A stretch of 64,000 bases of DNA from Gammaproteobacteria bacterium (GTDB lineage: Bacteria; Pseudomonadota; Gammaproteobacteria; Pseudomonadales; Pseudohongiellaceae), in NCBI GenBank assembly GCA_030654835.1, contig JAURWS010000030.1:291762-355761 (forward strand), written 5' to 3'. A program made the translations under genes and the position numbers. Positions 44,932-55,113 of the stretch are shown one piece after another. The notes beneath the pieces were generated by a model that searched no databases, was not told the DNA's origin, and was given only the letters and a program-made list of their open reading frames with translations. Numbering within the stretch: position 1 is the first letter of the stretch; each line of letters begins with the position of its first letter.

Positions 44932-45974
44932 CCGGGCCTCACCATGTTCAAGAATTTGCCTCGCCCTGGTGGCTGCCCGATGGGCACACGCAGACGCTGT
45001 GGCGCCGTTTCGTCTCTCACACGCCCTTGCCGAGGCGTCGTCAGCGCGTCGAACTGAGCGACGGCGATTTCATCGATCTCGACTGGGTGGACTCTCCGTC
45101 GACAGACCTCCAGTCGAAAGGCCCAGGATCCACTCGGGATCTGCCCACCGTCTTTCTCCTGCACGGCCTGTGCGGCAGCTCTGATTCTCCTTATGTGCTG
45201 TCGCTGCAGCGACTGCTGCAGACGCGCGGCTACACCAGTGTGGCCATGAATTTCAGAGGCTGCAGCGGTGAGATCAATCGCCTTGCCCGGGCCTACCATT
45301 CGGGCTGCACCGAGGATCTGGAGGAAATCTACCAGTGCCTGCGGCAGCACACCGGGGCGCGGCCAATGGTGTTCGCGGGGTTCTCGCTGGGCGGCAACGT
45401 ATTGTTGAAATGGCTGTCCGAGATCGGGCGGCGCGACGACGTGCTGCTCGGTGTGTCGGTGTCGGCTCCGTTCTCGCTGTCCTACTGCTCCGGCGCCATG
45501 AACAGCGGGCTCACCAAGGCGTACGGGCATTACTTCCGCCGCCGTCTGGTGCGCGATGTTGAGAGCAAGCGTGCACACTTTCGCGCCAGCGGGCGACTTG
45601 ACGAGCTGCAGAAACTGGAAGCGCTCGGCGACCTGCGGCGGCTGCAGACACTTTGGGAGTTCGACGATCAGGTCACCGCGCCCCTGCACGGCTTCGACGG
45701 CGCCGAGCATTATTACCAAACCTGCAGCAGTGGCCCGTTGCTGCCCGCGATCCAGACGCCGGTGCAGCTGATTCAGAGTGCCAACGACCCGATCATTCCT
45801 GCGGGCTGCTTGCCACACCCTGGTGAATTGCCGAGGCACGTGCGTCTGCATCTGACCGAAACCGGCGGGCATGTCGGTTTCACCTGTGCCGGGCAACCCC
45901 TGTGGCTGGAGCAGCGCATACTCGCCGCCATCGAGGCATGCCAGCCTGCCAGCGCTGGTGCCAGCGGTGCTTGA
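44928..45974 (+). CDS. YheT-like alpha/beta-fold hydrolase
   Basis: A 348-residue hydrolase. The GTG at 44928 overlaps the rsmD stop and gives VTGPHHVQEFASPWWLPDGH, which contains the family start (PxWLPxGHxQT). The nucleophile elbow is GFSLGGNVLLKWL. The oxyanion region is LLHGLCGSSDSPYVL. The acid is likely in QSANDPIIP and the catalytic His in ETGGHVGF. Related proteins are esterases of unknown natural substrate. It is coupled to rsmD and precedes coaD by about 105 bases. Confidence 0.9.
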   Translation: MTGPHHVQEFASPWWLPDGHTQTLWRRFVSHTPLPRRRQRVELSDGDFIDLDWVDSPSTDLQSKGPGSTRDLPTVFLLHGLCGSSDSPYVLSLQRLLQTRGYTSVAMNFRGCSGEINRLARAYHSGCTEDLEEIYQCLRQHTGARPMVFAGFSLGGNVLLKWLSEIGRRDDVLLGVSVSAPFSLSYCSGAMNSGLTKAYGHYFRRRLVRDVESKRAHFRASGRLDELQKLEALGDLRRLQTLWEFDDQVTAPLHGFDGAEHYYQTCSSGPLLPAIQTPVQLIQSANDPIIPAGCLPHPGELPRHVRLHLTETGGHVGFTCAGQPLWLEQRILAAIEACQPASAGASGA

Positions 45975-46568
<594 letters not shown>

Positions 46569-46611
46569 GGCCGTCAGGCTTCGGACCTTCCGCTGCAGAC
46601 CCTGGTGATGC

Positions 46612-46636
46612 TGACCCTAATGTTACTGACCCTAAT
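46612..46636. repeat. two copies of TGACCCTAAT in the coaD-mutM gap
   Basis: TGACCCTAAT occurs at 46612-46621 and 46627-46636, 15 bases apart. The same 10-mer lies at 32802-32811 beside the RAYT-like gene. The second copy runs to within the last codons of mutM. It may be a remnant of a mobile element end. Confidence 0.5.
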
Positions 46637-47447
46637 GCTGACAGCGCGGACAGAACACCGTGCTGCGCTGTCCCAGCCGGATTTCCTTGAGCACCCCTCC
46701 GCAGGTCGTGCAGGCTTCACCACCGCGTCCGTAGACGTGCAGTGACTGCTTGAAGTAGCCCGGCTTGCCGTCGCCGCCCACGAAGTCCCGCAGCGTCGTC
46801 CCGCCCTGGGCTATGGCGCGTTCGAGAATTTCCCGTATGCACTGTGCCAGTCGCTCGTAACGCTCAAGTGCGATTCGCCCCGCTGCGCGGTCCGGCTTTA
46901 TGCCTGCCATGAACAGCGCCTCATTCGCATAAATGTTGCCCACGCCGACCACGACATGGCTGTCCATGATGAACGATTTCACGGGCACCTTGCGCCCCCG
47001 GGACGCAGCGAACAACATCCCGCCATCGAAGGCGTCCGAGAGTGGCTCTGGCCCCAGCGTCTTCAGCAGAGGGTGTTGCAGAGGCGATTCCTTGAGCCAC
47101 AACATGCAGCCGAAGCGTCGTGGATCGGAGTAGCGCAGGATCGCTTCGCCCTCCATGACGATGTCGACGTGATCATGTTTGAGCAATGGATCCTGCGCGG
47201 ACGTTACCCGCAGGCTGCCGGACATGCCCAGATGCACCAGCAGACAGGCGTCTCCGGCGTAGAGCAGCAGGTACTTGCCGCGCCTTTCCACGCGCTCCAC
47301 GTGTCGGCCAGGCAGCTCCAGCCGCAACTGGTCCGGTATCGGCCAACGCAATCTGGGATCGCGCACAACAACGGCCTTTATTTGTTGTCCAATGACGTGC
47401 GGGGCAATGCCCCGGCGAGTGGTTTCAACTTCGGGTAATTCGGGCAT
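46632..47447 (-). CDS. mutM: formamidopyrimidine-DNA glycosylase
   Basis: A 271-residue base-excision repair enzyme. The N-terminus [14 protein letters not shown] provides the Pro2 nucleophile and Glu3. The helix-two-turn-helix region holds [13 protein letters not shown] and the C-terminal zinc finger is CTTCGG-CPRC (CxxC at each side). It removes 8-oxoguanine and formamidopyrimidines. The last residues reach into the TGACCCTAAT repeats. Confidence 0.96.
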   Translation of the reverse strand: MPELPEVETTRRGIAPHVIGQQIKAVVVRDPRLRWPIPDQLRLELPGRHVERVERRGKYLLLYAGDACLLVHLGMSGSLRVTSAQDPLLKHDHVDIVMEGEAILRYSDPRRFGCMLWLKESPLQHPLLKTLGPEPLSDAFDGGMLFAASRGRKVPVKSFIMDSHVVVGVGNIYANEALFMAGIKPDRAAGRIALERYERLAQCIREILERAIAQGGTTLRDFVGGDGKPGYFKQSLHVYGRGGEACTTCGGVLKEIRLGQRSTVFCPRCQH

Positions 47448-47628
47448 GAGGACTCGGATTTACATTGGGATTTACATTGGCGTGTCGGGTTTTAAATACG
47501 CCTGGTGTATAAGTGAAAGCGGATGCTGAATAACAGGGTCTCTTGCTTGCAACCGTCGGCGGCTCTTTAGCGTACACAGGAAACTCCAAAGCCAGCAAAC
47601 ATATCCTCAGAAACTTCAGGATCAGGCC

Positions 47629-49113
47629 GTGAAATTTTCAGGTGATAGCAAGGCAATATTCCTCCTCGCCGCGTTCCTGATGGCGCCCTCCGCTATTTTT
47701 GCCCAGCCGTTGGCGGCTGATTCGCAAGCTGCCGCGACGGACCTCGAACCTGCGGTGGAGCAGACACCGTCCTCCAGCCAGTTGCTCTACTTCGAGCAGC
47801 CTGTGGCGCTGGACGCGCAAGGCGAGGCGTCTGTGCTGGAGATGCTTGCCCCCGATGAGCAAGCGCCCGCCACCGAAACCTCTGTGTTCGTGGACCTCAC
47901 TCCCCGGCAACAGGAATATCTGCAGCGGCTACAGGATATCGACAACTACGAGCAGATGCTGGAACAGCTTGAGTATGACGGCGGAGCGTGGAGCGCACAG
48001 ATTGCGGAGGAACTCTCCACGCTGGGAAATCTTCTGTATGCACAGGGGGATTACGAGGAGTCAATCGAGGTTTTCGACAGAGCAGTGCACGTCAACCGCG
48101 TCAATTATGGCCTCTACAGTACCCAGCAGATTCCACTGGTGGAACGCATGGTCGAGAGTCACATTGCGCTCGGGCAGTGGAAGGAGGCCGATCAACAGCA
48201 ACAGTATGCCTTCTATGTGCAAAGCAAGGCTTATGGTGCTCGCGACCCGCGCATGGCGGAGGTGTTCGAGAATCTGGCGCGCTGGAACATCGCCAGCTTC
48301 TTCCGGGGCATAGACCCGGACCCCAGCGCCCGTCTGCTCGAGACCTATCTGCTGTTCCGGGCCGCTGCGAACACCGTGGCATTTCACTTCGGAACCGCCG
48401 ATCCGCGCTATGTGTCTCTGCTGCGCGATGTGGCAGGGGCGTCCGACATGATGACGCGCTATACCCCGTCCGGAACCGTCACGGCCACTGCCACCAATCC
48501 CAATATCCGCCGGGTGAGTGAGTTTGTCGGCGTCCCGAATGACCAGGTCAGGGTGCCCAACGGCGGTGGGGAGGGCGCGCTGCGCAGGATCCTTGAGTTC
48601 TACAGTGACGACGACAGACCTGCCACTCAAGAGAACCTGATGCTCAGGGTGCAGGCGCTGGCGGAGCTTGGGGACTGGTACATGATGGAGCAGAAGAGAC
48701 AGGCGGCACTGGACGCTTACACGGACGCCTGGGATCTGCTGCTGACAATGGAGGATGGAGGCGCCCTGGCGCGGCGATACTTTGATCGGATCGTTTTTCT
48801 GCCGACCTTCTCCCGGTTTGATGATGAGCAGCGCGAGGCCTTCCAGGTATCGCCGGATTTCGGGGCCAGGCAGGGTTACGTAGACATTTCATTCGACGTG
48901 TCCCGCTACGGCCGCGCTGGCAATTTCTCGGTTCTGGGTGTCGAACCGGCCGGCATGGCCCGCGTCGACATGATGGCAATCAGCCACCTGCGGTCGCTGA
49001 CGGTGCGGCCAAGAGTTGAGGCCGGGGAGACACTGGCCACCACAGGCGAGCGCTATCGCATACCGTTCTGGTATCGCGAAAATCCGGTGGCTGCCGAAGT
49101 GGCCGCAGAGTAG
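47629..49113 (+). CDS. secreted TPR protein with TonB-like C-terminal domain
   Basis: A 494-residue protein with a GTG start preceded by AGGATCAGG. The signal peptide is about residues 1-25 (FLLAAFLMAPSAIFA). Tetratricopeptide-like helices occupy about 85-215 (LSTLGNLLYAQGDYEESIEVFDRAVHV and similar) and again at about 345-385. Residues about 410-485 (GYVDISFDVSRYGRAGNFSV, then SHLRSLTVRPR) resemble the TonB C-terminal fold. It is probably periplasmic. It heads the plus-strand envelope cluster that runs to 62743. The function is unknown; a scaffold linking the channel complex to other parts is plausible. Confidence 0.75.
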   Translation: MKFSGDSKAIFLLAAFLMAPSAIFAQPLAADSQAAATDLEPAVEQTPSSSQLLYFEQPVALDAQGEASVLEMLAPDEQAPATETSVFVDLTPRQQEYLQRLQDIDNYEQMLEQLEYDGGAWSAQIAEELSTLGNLLYAQGDYEESIEVFDRAVHVNRVNYGLYSTQQIPLVERMVESHIALGQWKEADQQQQYAFYVQSKAYGARDPRMAEVFENLARWNIASFFRGIDPDPSARLLETYLLFRAAANTVAFHFGTADPRYVSLLRDVAGASDMMTRYTPSGTVTATATNPNIRRVSEFVGVPNDQVRVPNGGGEGALRRILEFYSDDDRPATQENLMLRVQALAELGDWYMMEQKRQAALDAYTDAWDLLLTMEDGGALARRYFDRIVFLPTFSRFDDEQREAFQVSPDFGARQGYVDISFDVSRYGRAGNFSVLGVEPAGMARVDMMAISHLRSLTVRPRVEAGETLATTGERYRIPFWYRENPVAAEVAAE

Positions 49114-49181
49114 TTGAAACAGATCACAACAGGTCTCATTATGCGCACAGCGATCATCGGCACGGTACAGGACCTTTCAAC

Positions 49182-50171
49182 ATGAAGAATTCAGCAGTCA
49201 GACAACTCGTTGTGGTCAGCGCTGCGGCATTGCTACTGGCGGGCTGCGAGTCCACCAGCCAGCAGTCTTCCCAGAGCTCCATGCCCTCAATGCCTTCGTC
49301 CTCCTCTTCGTCGTCCTCGTCTTCTTCGCCGAGCACGCCGTCGCCGTCCTCGCCAAGCGCGAGAAGCACGCCATCATCGTCCAGCTCCAGCTCCAGCTCC
49401 AGCTCCAGCTCCGGCAGCCAGTCCTCGTCCGGCTCCACCATGCCTGCTACGGCAGACGGGACAACGGGTTCCCAGTCGAGCAGCACGGGTGGGGCGCAAA
49501 CGGCCGGCAGTGACGGTCGCCCTGGGTCGCCTTCCGCAGGCGCCTCTGCAGGAACTTCGGGCAGCCCCGCTGGTGCGGCCGGAACGCAATCTGCGGGCAC
49601 GCAGCGTGACGGCGCCGGTGGTCAGGCTGGAGTCAACGGCTCTGTCAGTAGTACCGCCAATGGTTCTGCCAATGGTTCGGGCGGAGCCGGAGGCAACTAT
49701 AGCCTCGATACTCTGCCCGGCGGGCTGGGTGACACAGGCACCGGACCGATGACCACTGGGGAGCGTGCCGCCGTTCTGAATGGTGCGCTGAACCGTGGTT
49801 ATGAAGAATTCGATGGTTTCATTCTGGAAGAACGGCGCCGTGCACAGGCTCAGGCCAATGCTGAACGCAATGCTGGCATCCCCGGCGACGCAGGCGGCAG
49901 TGACTCTGGCAGCGCTGGCGCAGGCGGGCAGTCCGTCATCGTCTCGGCAAGCCCCGGCGGCACGCCGTCGGCTCCGCAGGGTGCGGCAGGAGCGGGAGGC
50001 GGTTCGGGTGCGGAACAGCAAACCTTCCCGCCACCCGAAGACATCCCCAATGGGCGGGACGACGACATCGTGGCCCGGCAGTTGCGTGAGGCGGCAATGA
50101 GCGAGCCCGATCCGGAATTGCGGGAAAAATTGTGGGATGAGTATCGGAAGTACACAGGTATAGGCGTTTAA
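49182..50171 (+). CDS. low-complexity serine/glycine-rich lipoprotein
   Basis: A 329-residue predicted lipoprotein: MKNSAVRQLVVVSAAALLLA followed by the lipobox LAGC with Cys22. Residues about 25-90 are almost pure serine with Pro and Thr, coded partly by AGCTCC hexamers. Residues 90-260 are Gly/Ala/Ser-rich. A more ordered segment occurs at about 190-230 (AAVLNGALNRGYEEFDGFIL, then EERRRAQAQ) and at the end (VARQLREAAMSEPDPELREKLWDEYRKYTG). The poly-Ser part may span the periplasm or cell wall as a tether. It starts 69 bases after the TPR gene and ends three bases before the next gene. Confidence 0.75.
   Translation: MKNSAVRQLVVVSAAALLLAGCESTSQQSSQSSMPSMPSSSSSSSSSSSPSTPSPSSPSARSTPSSSSSSSSSSSSSGSQSSSGSTMPATADGTTGSQSSSTGGAQTAGSDGRPGSPSAGASAGTSGSPAGAAGTQSAGTQRDGAGGQAGVNGSVSSTANGSANGSGGAGGNYSLDTLPGGLGDTGTGPMTTGERAAVLNGALNRGYEEFDGFILEERRRAQAQANAERNAGIPGDAGGSDSGSAGAGGQSVIVSASPGGTPSAPQGAAGAGGGSGAEQQTFPPPEDIPNGRDDDIVARQLREAAMSEPDPELREKLWDEYRKYTGIGV
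49381..49412 (+). repeat. hexanucleotide microsatellite (CCAGCT)5 in the poly-serine lipoprotein
   Basis: Five uninterrupted CCAGCT units plus CC code alternating Ser codons. The unit is a multiple of three, so slippage would change the length of the serine tether but not the frame. Confidence 0.85.
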
Positions 50172-50174
50172 ATC

Positions 50175-51404
50175 ATGTTGGCATCACTATCGATTCAATC
50201 ACTTTTGGTTAGAAGACCAGGTCGCTTCGCAGCAGAGGCGAGAGTGCTGCTGCTCTGTCTCGTGGCGCCAGTACTGCTGGCCTGCTCCACGACCTCAGTC
50301 AAGTCCACCGAATACGTGCAGGTCGTGCAGGACAGTGCGCCGGTGTCCGAAGATCTGCTGATGGATATCGGCATCACCGTTTTCGATCCGGGCATCGATG
50401 AGATCGACGAAGACGAAGAAGAGCGCGTCAGCCCGGAGATCCGCAACGCCGAATCGCGCTACGCTCCTTATCTGCTCGCCGAAACTCTGCAACGCTCCGG
50501 TAACTGGGGCGTGGTGCGCGTGCTGCCCACCGAGACCACGACCATGGACGTCTATCTGCACGGGCAGATCCTGCAGTCCGACGGCGAGGGCATGCGCATC
50601 AAGGTCTCCGCCCGCGATTCCAGCGGCACCATCTGGTACACCAAGGAATACGAAGAGCACATCAGTCAGTTCAACTACGAGCCTTCCCAGCGGCAGGCCA
50701 ACGATCCGTTTCAGGTGATCTACAACAACATCGCCAACGATCTTCTTGCCTGGCGCAAGGCCAATCTGACTGAACAGCGCACACGTGAGATTCGGACCAT
50801 TTCCGAACTGCAGTTTGCCCGCAGCTTCGCGCCAGACCAATTCGGGCAGTATTTGAGCGCCGATTCCCGTGGCATCACGAGTGTCGTCCGCCTGCCTGCT
50901 GACAACGATCCGTCGCTGGCGCGCATCCGCGAGATCCGCCAGCGCGACAATCTGTTCGTGGACACCGTGCAGGATTACTACGCCAACTATGCCCGGCAGA
51001 TGCGCGTGCCCTATGACTCTTGGCGCGAGGAGAGTTTCACCGCCGTGCAGGCGGTGGACAAGGCCGAGCGTTCCGCGCGGCGGCGCTTCGTCGCTGGTGC
51101 TGCGGCGATTGTCGGTGGCATTGCCGCTGCCACCAGCAGCAACGCAGCCGTGCAGACGGGTGCGCTGGTCGGAGTGGGAGCTGGCGCCTATCTGATAAAG
51201 AGCGGATTTGATATGAGTGCCGAGGCGCAGATTCATATCGCGGCCCTGCAGGAGTTGGGCGAGTCGCTGGAAAAAGAAGTCGCGCCGAAGATGATTGACC
51301 TGGATGATCGCACGGTGATGCTGACCGGCACCGTCGAAGAGCAGTACAGCCAATGGCGGGAAATCCTTGTAGAGATGTACGAGGCTGAAGCCGGAAACAT
51401 TTAA
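50175..51404 (+). CDS. lipoprotein of unknown function
   Basis: A 409-residue predicted lipoprotein. The hydrophobic segment VLLLCLVAPVLLAC leads to a lipobox with Cys37; a GTG at 50244 could be the real start, since 20 residues precede the signal. The mature part holds an acidic stretch (GIDEIDEDEEERVSPEIRN), then a mixed domain with GNWGVVRVLPTETTTMDVYL and ARDSSGTIWYTKEY, which recalls lipoproteins that modify outer-membrane assembly. A glycine/alanine-rich hydrophobic segment (FVAGAAAIVGGIAAATSS, about 305-345) could be membrane-inserting. It lies between the poly-Ser lipoprotein and the membrane TPR protein. Confidence 0.7.
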   Translation: MLASLSIQSLLVRRPGRFAAEARVLLLCLVAPVLLACSTTSVKSTEYVQVVQDSAPVSEDLLMDIGITVFDPGIDEIDEDEEERVSPEIRNAESRYAPYLLAETLQRSGNWGVVRVLPTETTTMDVYLHGQILQSDGEGMRIKVSARDSSGTIWYTKEYEEHISQFNYEPSQRQANDPFQVIYNNIANDLLAWRKANLTEQRTREIRTISELQFARSFAPDQFGQYLSADSRGITSVVRLPADNDPSLARIREIRQRDNLFVDTVQDYYANYARQMRVPYDSWREESFTAVQAVDKAERSARRRFVAGAAAIVGGIAAATSSNAAVQTGALVGVGAGAYLIKSGFDMSAEAQIHIAALQELGESLEKEVAPKMIDLDDRTVMLTGTVEEQYSQWREILVEMYEAEAGNI

Positions 51405-51440
51405 GCCGGGCTTTAAACCCTGGTCGGTCAGACGAGCGCT

Positions 51441-52985
51441 ATGTCAGAAATGGAACACGTGAACAATCCCCAACACACCGACGCGGACGTCGTCCCCGGT
51501 GTGCCATTCAAGCCTGTGGTGCGAGCCACCGCCAAGCGTGGGCCTTCGCCCGTGATCTGGGCGATGCTGGCCGTCTCGACGTTGCTCGCGCTCGCCGTGA
51601 TCTTCGTGTTGCCAGGTTTGGTGGAGCGATACGAGCTACCCTTTACTCCCCGCGTGGAAAGCACAGCGCCTGCCGCGCCGGAACGCTTGGTCAGCGCTCC
51701 TGTTGGCAACCCTATTTCCCCTTTCGAAGAAGCACAGAAGGCCAGGCAGCGGGCTGAGGCTCAGGATGTGCTAGCCAGCCTGCTGGACCGCCAGAGCGAA
51801 CTGGAGCTGCTGAGTGTCAGCGCCTGGGCCGCCGAGGACTATGAGGCAGCACTGGCGTTGGCGCGCCTGGGTGATGAGGCCTACCGCACGCAGGAGTTTG
51901 CACAGGCCACGGAGCAATACCGCCTGAGTGATGCCGCGCTGGCAGCCTTGGTGGATTCAGTGCCGACTGTGTTCGGCGACGCACTGGCGGCTGGCAATGC
52001 TGCGCTGGAAGAGGGCGATGCCGCGCTGGCGAACGAGAATTTCACCCGTGCGCTGACACTGCGCCCGCAGGATGCCGATGCACAGGCCGGGCTGGCGCGG
52101 GCGACGACGCTGGAGCAGGTGACACTGTTGCTCGACGAGTCCGCAGCGCTGATCGCGCGTGGCGACCTCAGCACTGCCGAGACCCAGCTGCAGCAAGCCG
52201 TGAACCTCGATCCTCTCCATGTCGGCGCCCGCGAGCGGCTTACTCAGGTCCGCAGTCGGCTCGCTGACAATGCCTTCACCTCCGTGATGTCGGAAGGCTT
52301 CGCAGCCCTGCAGACGGGCGACTCTGATGCCGCCATCGCCGCCTTTGAGCGTGCGCTGGCGATGCGCCCCGGATCGCAACAGGCCCTGGAAGCCATCACC
52401 CAGACCCGCGACCAGCTCGCCGTTGACCAGATCACCACACACCAGAACAGCGCCCGTACCTTCGAAGCTAGTGAGCAGTGGGAGTCAGCCGTGGCGGAAT
52501 ATGACGCCGCACTGGCTATCGATTCGAACCTCGTGTTCGCGCAGCAGGGCCGGGACTACGCGCAGAAACGCCTGCAGCTGGACACGCTTCTGCAGAGTGC
52601 CATTGAGCAGCCAGCCAGGCTGGCCGACGCCGCCGTGCACGAACAGGCCGTGCAGGTCTATTACACCGGCCGTGGGCTGGAGAATCCCGGCCCGCGTCTG
52701 CAGCAGCAACTGGCCGAAGTCGAAACATTGCTGGACAAGGCGCAGGTACCGGCACAGGTGCAGCTGGTATCGGACAACCTCACCGAAGTCACGCTGTATC
52801 AGGTGGGTGTACTGGGGCATTTCGAGACCCACGAGCTGATGCTCAAGCCTGGTAATTATGTGGCCGTGGGTACCCGTCCGGGGTATCGTGATGTGCGGGC
52901 GGAGTTCGAGGTGGGCTTCGATGGTCGCAGTACGCCGGTGACCATCGCGTGTACCGAAGAAGTCGTCGCAGTCAACAGGCGCTAG
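51441..52985 (+). CDS. membrane-anchored TPR protein
   Basis: A 514-residue protein with a single membrane helix at about 37-57 (IWAMLAVSTLLALAVIFVLP), so the bulk is periplasmic. TPR-like repeats run from about 135 to 400: GDEAYRTQEFAQATEQYRLS, ENFTRALTLRPQDADAQAGL, TQLQQAVNLDPLHVGARERL and AAFERALAMRPGSQQALEAI. The last 80 residues (VQLVSDNLTEVTLYQVG, MLKPGNYVAVGTRPGYRDVR) form a PEGA-like beta domain, linking it to the neighbour at 52989. It is likely a scaffold of the envelope complex. Confidence 0.8.
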   Translation: MSEMEHVNNPQHTDADVVPGVPFKPVVRATAKRGPSPVIWAMLAVSTLLALAVIFVLPGLVERYELPFTPRVESTAPAAPERLVSAPVGNPISPFEEAQKARQRAEAQDVLASLLDRQSELELLSVSAWAAEDYEAALALARLGDEAYRTQEFAQATEQYRLSDAALAALVDSVPTVFGDALAAGNAALEEGDAALANENFTRALTLRPQDADAQAGLARATTLEQVTLLLDESAALIARGDLSTAETQLQQAVNLDPLHVGARERLTQVRSRLADNAFTSVMSEGFAALQTGDSDAAIAAFERALAMRPGSQQALEAITQTRDQLAVDQITTHQNSARTFEASEQWESAVAEYDAALAIDSNLVFAQQGRDYAQKRLQLDTLLQSAIEQPARLADAAVHEQAVQVYYTGRGLENPGPRLQQQLAEVETLLDKAQVPAQVQLVSDNLTEVTLYQVGVLGHFETHELMLKPGNYVAVGTRPGYRDVRAEFEVGFDGRSTPVTIACTEEVVAVNRR

Positions 52986-52988
52986 CTC

Positions 52989-55109
52989 ATGCAGGAATAT
53001 CGTCAAGCCAATGTCCGTACAGACAGTGCCCATCAGCAGGTCGCCGGTGATGCCGTAGACCCCATCGTTCCCATCGATTTTTCGCCGCCCGATCCTCATC
53101 AGAAACGCGTCGGTTTTCGTCTGCGCTGGCCGCACATTCTGGTCGCGGGCTTCCTGCTATTGGCCGGAGTGTCGGGCTGGTTCATTCTTAGTGCCCGCTC
53201 TGTCTATCTCGAAGTGACGCCGTTGACGGCCAGTGTCGAGATTCAGTCCGGTTTCAGCCTGCAGATCGGCCAACGTTATCTGATGCTGCCGGGGGATTAC
53301 CCCGTGCTGCTGCGCAACGAGGGCTACCACGACGAGCAGGTGACTCTCAGCGTGGGCACGCAACAGGCCCAGAATCATCCGTTCGCGCTGCGTGAGCTGC
53401 CCGGGATCGTCAGCGTCGAAGCGCTCGGCGTCTCCGGTGCCCTCAGTGGCGCCGTGGTGCAGCTCGACGGCGCTGAAATCGGCCGCACCCCCCTGCGGGA
53501 TATGGCGATAGAGCCGGGCGAGTACACACTCACAATTGCCGCCGACCGCTACCTTCCTAACTCTCAGAGCATCAAGGTGGAGGGCCGTTCCGCTCTCAAT
53601 CCTTTCAGTACCCAGCTGCAACAGGCCTGGGGTGAGTTCAGTTTCAGCACTACACCGGCTGGCGCCGAGGTGCTGATCGACGGCCAGGTGCTGGGCACCA
53701 CCCCCTACCGTGCGGAGATTCTGCAAGGCGACCACGAGGTCACTCTCAAGCTTGTCGGCCACAAGGCCTGGCAGGAGAGTTTGGAAGTGGTTGCCGGGCA
53801 GACCACCGAGCTGCCCATCGTGGCGCTGGAACGCGCCGACGGTCTGGTGTTTATCCGCTCTCAGCCCAGTGGCGCCAACGTCACCATCAATGGTCAGTTC
53901 CGGGGCCAGACTCCCGTCGAAGTCGCGCTGCCCCCGGGCCGCAGCCATGAGATTTCCCTGTTCAAGAGCGGCTTCGACGAGACAACGAGGACCATCGAGA
54001 CCCGCCCCGACGAGGAGCAGGACATCAACGTCCCGCTGATCCCCATCACCTCGGTCGTCACCATCATTGCCGAGCCCGCCGACGCCCAGCTCTTCGTCGA
54101 CGGCGCACCCAAGGGTGCCGCCAACCAGCGGCTGGAACTGCTGGCCGCCAGTCAGGTCATCGAAATTCGTCAGGAGGGGTATGTCCCTTACACCACCAGC
54201 TTTACATCCAGGCCAGGACTGGAGCAGGAGCTGCGTGTCACGCTGAAGTCGCTGGAGGAAGCGCGTCTGGAGGCCATCCGTCCGGTCATCACCACGGCGG
54301 CCGGACAGTCCCTGACCTTGCTCTACCCCGGCCAGTTCACCATGGGGGCGTCGCGCCGCGAGGCCGGGCGCCGTGCCAACGAGGATCTGCGTGAGGTGCG
54401 TCTGGAGCGGCCTTTCTATTTGTCGCCACAAGAGGTCACCAATGCCCAGTACAAGCGCTTCAAGGCCGACCACTCCTCGGGCGTACTGGAAGGGCGGACT
54501 CTCGATCTCGACAATCAGCCCGTCGTGCAGGTCGCCTGGCTGGATGCCGCGCTGTTCTGCAACTGGCTGAGCGGGCAGGAGGGTTTACCGCTGTTCTATC
54601 AGGTGCAGGATGGCCAGGTGACGGGCTTCGATCCAGAGTCGACCGGCTACCGTCTGCCCACCGAGGCAGAATGGGAATGGGCGGCCAGAACCGATGGCAA
54701 TGGCAACACCCTGCGTTACCCGTGGGGCGAGCAGCTGCCGCCACCAGCCGGAGCGGGCAATTTCGCCGATGTCTCTGTCAGCTCCTTCATGGGTCAGTTC
54801 CTCGTCGGTTATGACGACACCTTCCTCGGCACTGCGCCGACAGGCCAGTTTCCCGTGAACAGCCGAGGCATGTACGACATGGCGGGCAATGTCTCGGAGT
54901 GGGTGCACGATTATTACGGCACACTGCTCAGCCTGAGTACTAACGTAGAGGTTGATCCGGCAGGCCCGCAGGTCGGCGCCTACCACACCATCAAGGGTTC
55001 GAGCTGGGCGCACAGCAGCATCACCGAGTTGCGCCTCTCTTATCGTGATTTCAGCGACACCGCGCGCAACGACCTGGGCTTCAGGATCGCGCGCTATCTG
55101 GAGGAATGA
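52989..55109 (+). CDS. membrane protein with PEGA repeats and C-terminal FGE/sulfatase-modifying-factor fold
   Basis: A 706-residue protein. A cytoplasmic N-terminus (about 1-47) and one membrane helix (about 48-67, HILVAGFLLLAGVSGWFILS) precede at least four PEGA-type domains between about 70 and 425, each with the pattern GA-V-LDG-xxG-TPL...GEYxL (for example AGAEVLIDGQVLGTTPYRAE and SGANVTINGQFRGQTPVEVA). Residues about 440-705 form an FGE-sulfatase fold: FTMGASRRE, EVTNAQYKRF, YRLPTEAEWEWAARTDG, MYDMAGNVSEWVHDYYG and ARNDLGFRIARY. The paired Cys residues of true FGE are absent: the usual RGGSW-C region reads IKGSSWAHSS. It is therefore more likely a ligand-binding than a formylglycine-forming domain. 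Confidence 0.88.
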   Translation: MQEYRQANVRTDSAHQQVAGDAVDPIVPIDFSPPDPHQKRVGFRLRWPHILVAGFLLLAGVSGWFILSARSVYLEVTPLTASVEIQSGFSLQIGQRYLMLPGDYPVLLRNEGYHDEQVTLSVGTQQAQNHPFALRELPGIVSVEALGVSGALSGAVVQLDGAEIGRTPLRDMAIEPGEYTLTIAADRYLPNSQSIKVEGRSALNPFSTQLQQAWGEFSFSTTPAGAEVLIDGQVLGTTPYRAEILQGDHEVTLKLVGHKAWQESLEVVAGQTTELPIVALERADGLVFIRSQPSGANVTINGQFRGQTPVEVALPPGRSHEISLFKSGFDETTRTIETRPDEEQDINVPLIPITSVVTIIAEPADAQLFVDGAPKGAANQRLELLAASQVIEIRQEGYVPYTTSFTSRPGLEQELRVTLKSLEEARLEAIRPVITTAAGQSLTLLYPGQFTMGASRREAGRRANEDLREVRLERPFYLSPQEVTNAQYKRFKADHSSGVLEGRTLDLDNQPVVQVAWLDAALFCNWLSGQEGLPLFYQVQDGQVTGFDPESTGYRLPTEAEWEWAARTDGNGNTLRYPWGEQLPPPAGAGNFADVSVSSFMGQFLVGYDDTFLGTAPTGQFPVNSRGMYDMAGNVSEWVHDYYGTLLSLSTNVEVDPAGPQVGAYHTIKGSSWAHSSITELRLSYRDFSDTARNDLGFRIARYLEE

Positions 55110-55113
55110 GACG

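Noticed and set aside
53157..54473. A 438-codon minus-strand frame inside the PEGA gene
   Set aside because: The plus strand shows repeated PEGA patterns and a continuous domain structure. The reverse frame has none.
52989..55109. Active formylglycine-generating enzyme
   Set aside because: The conserved Cys residues near the C-terminus are missing and no sulfatase gene is adjacent.
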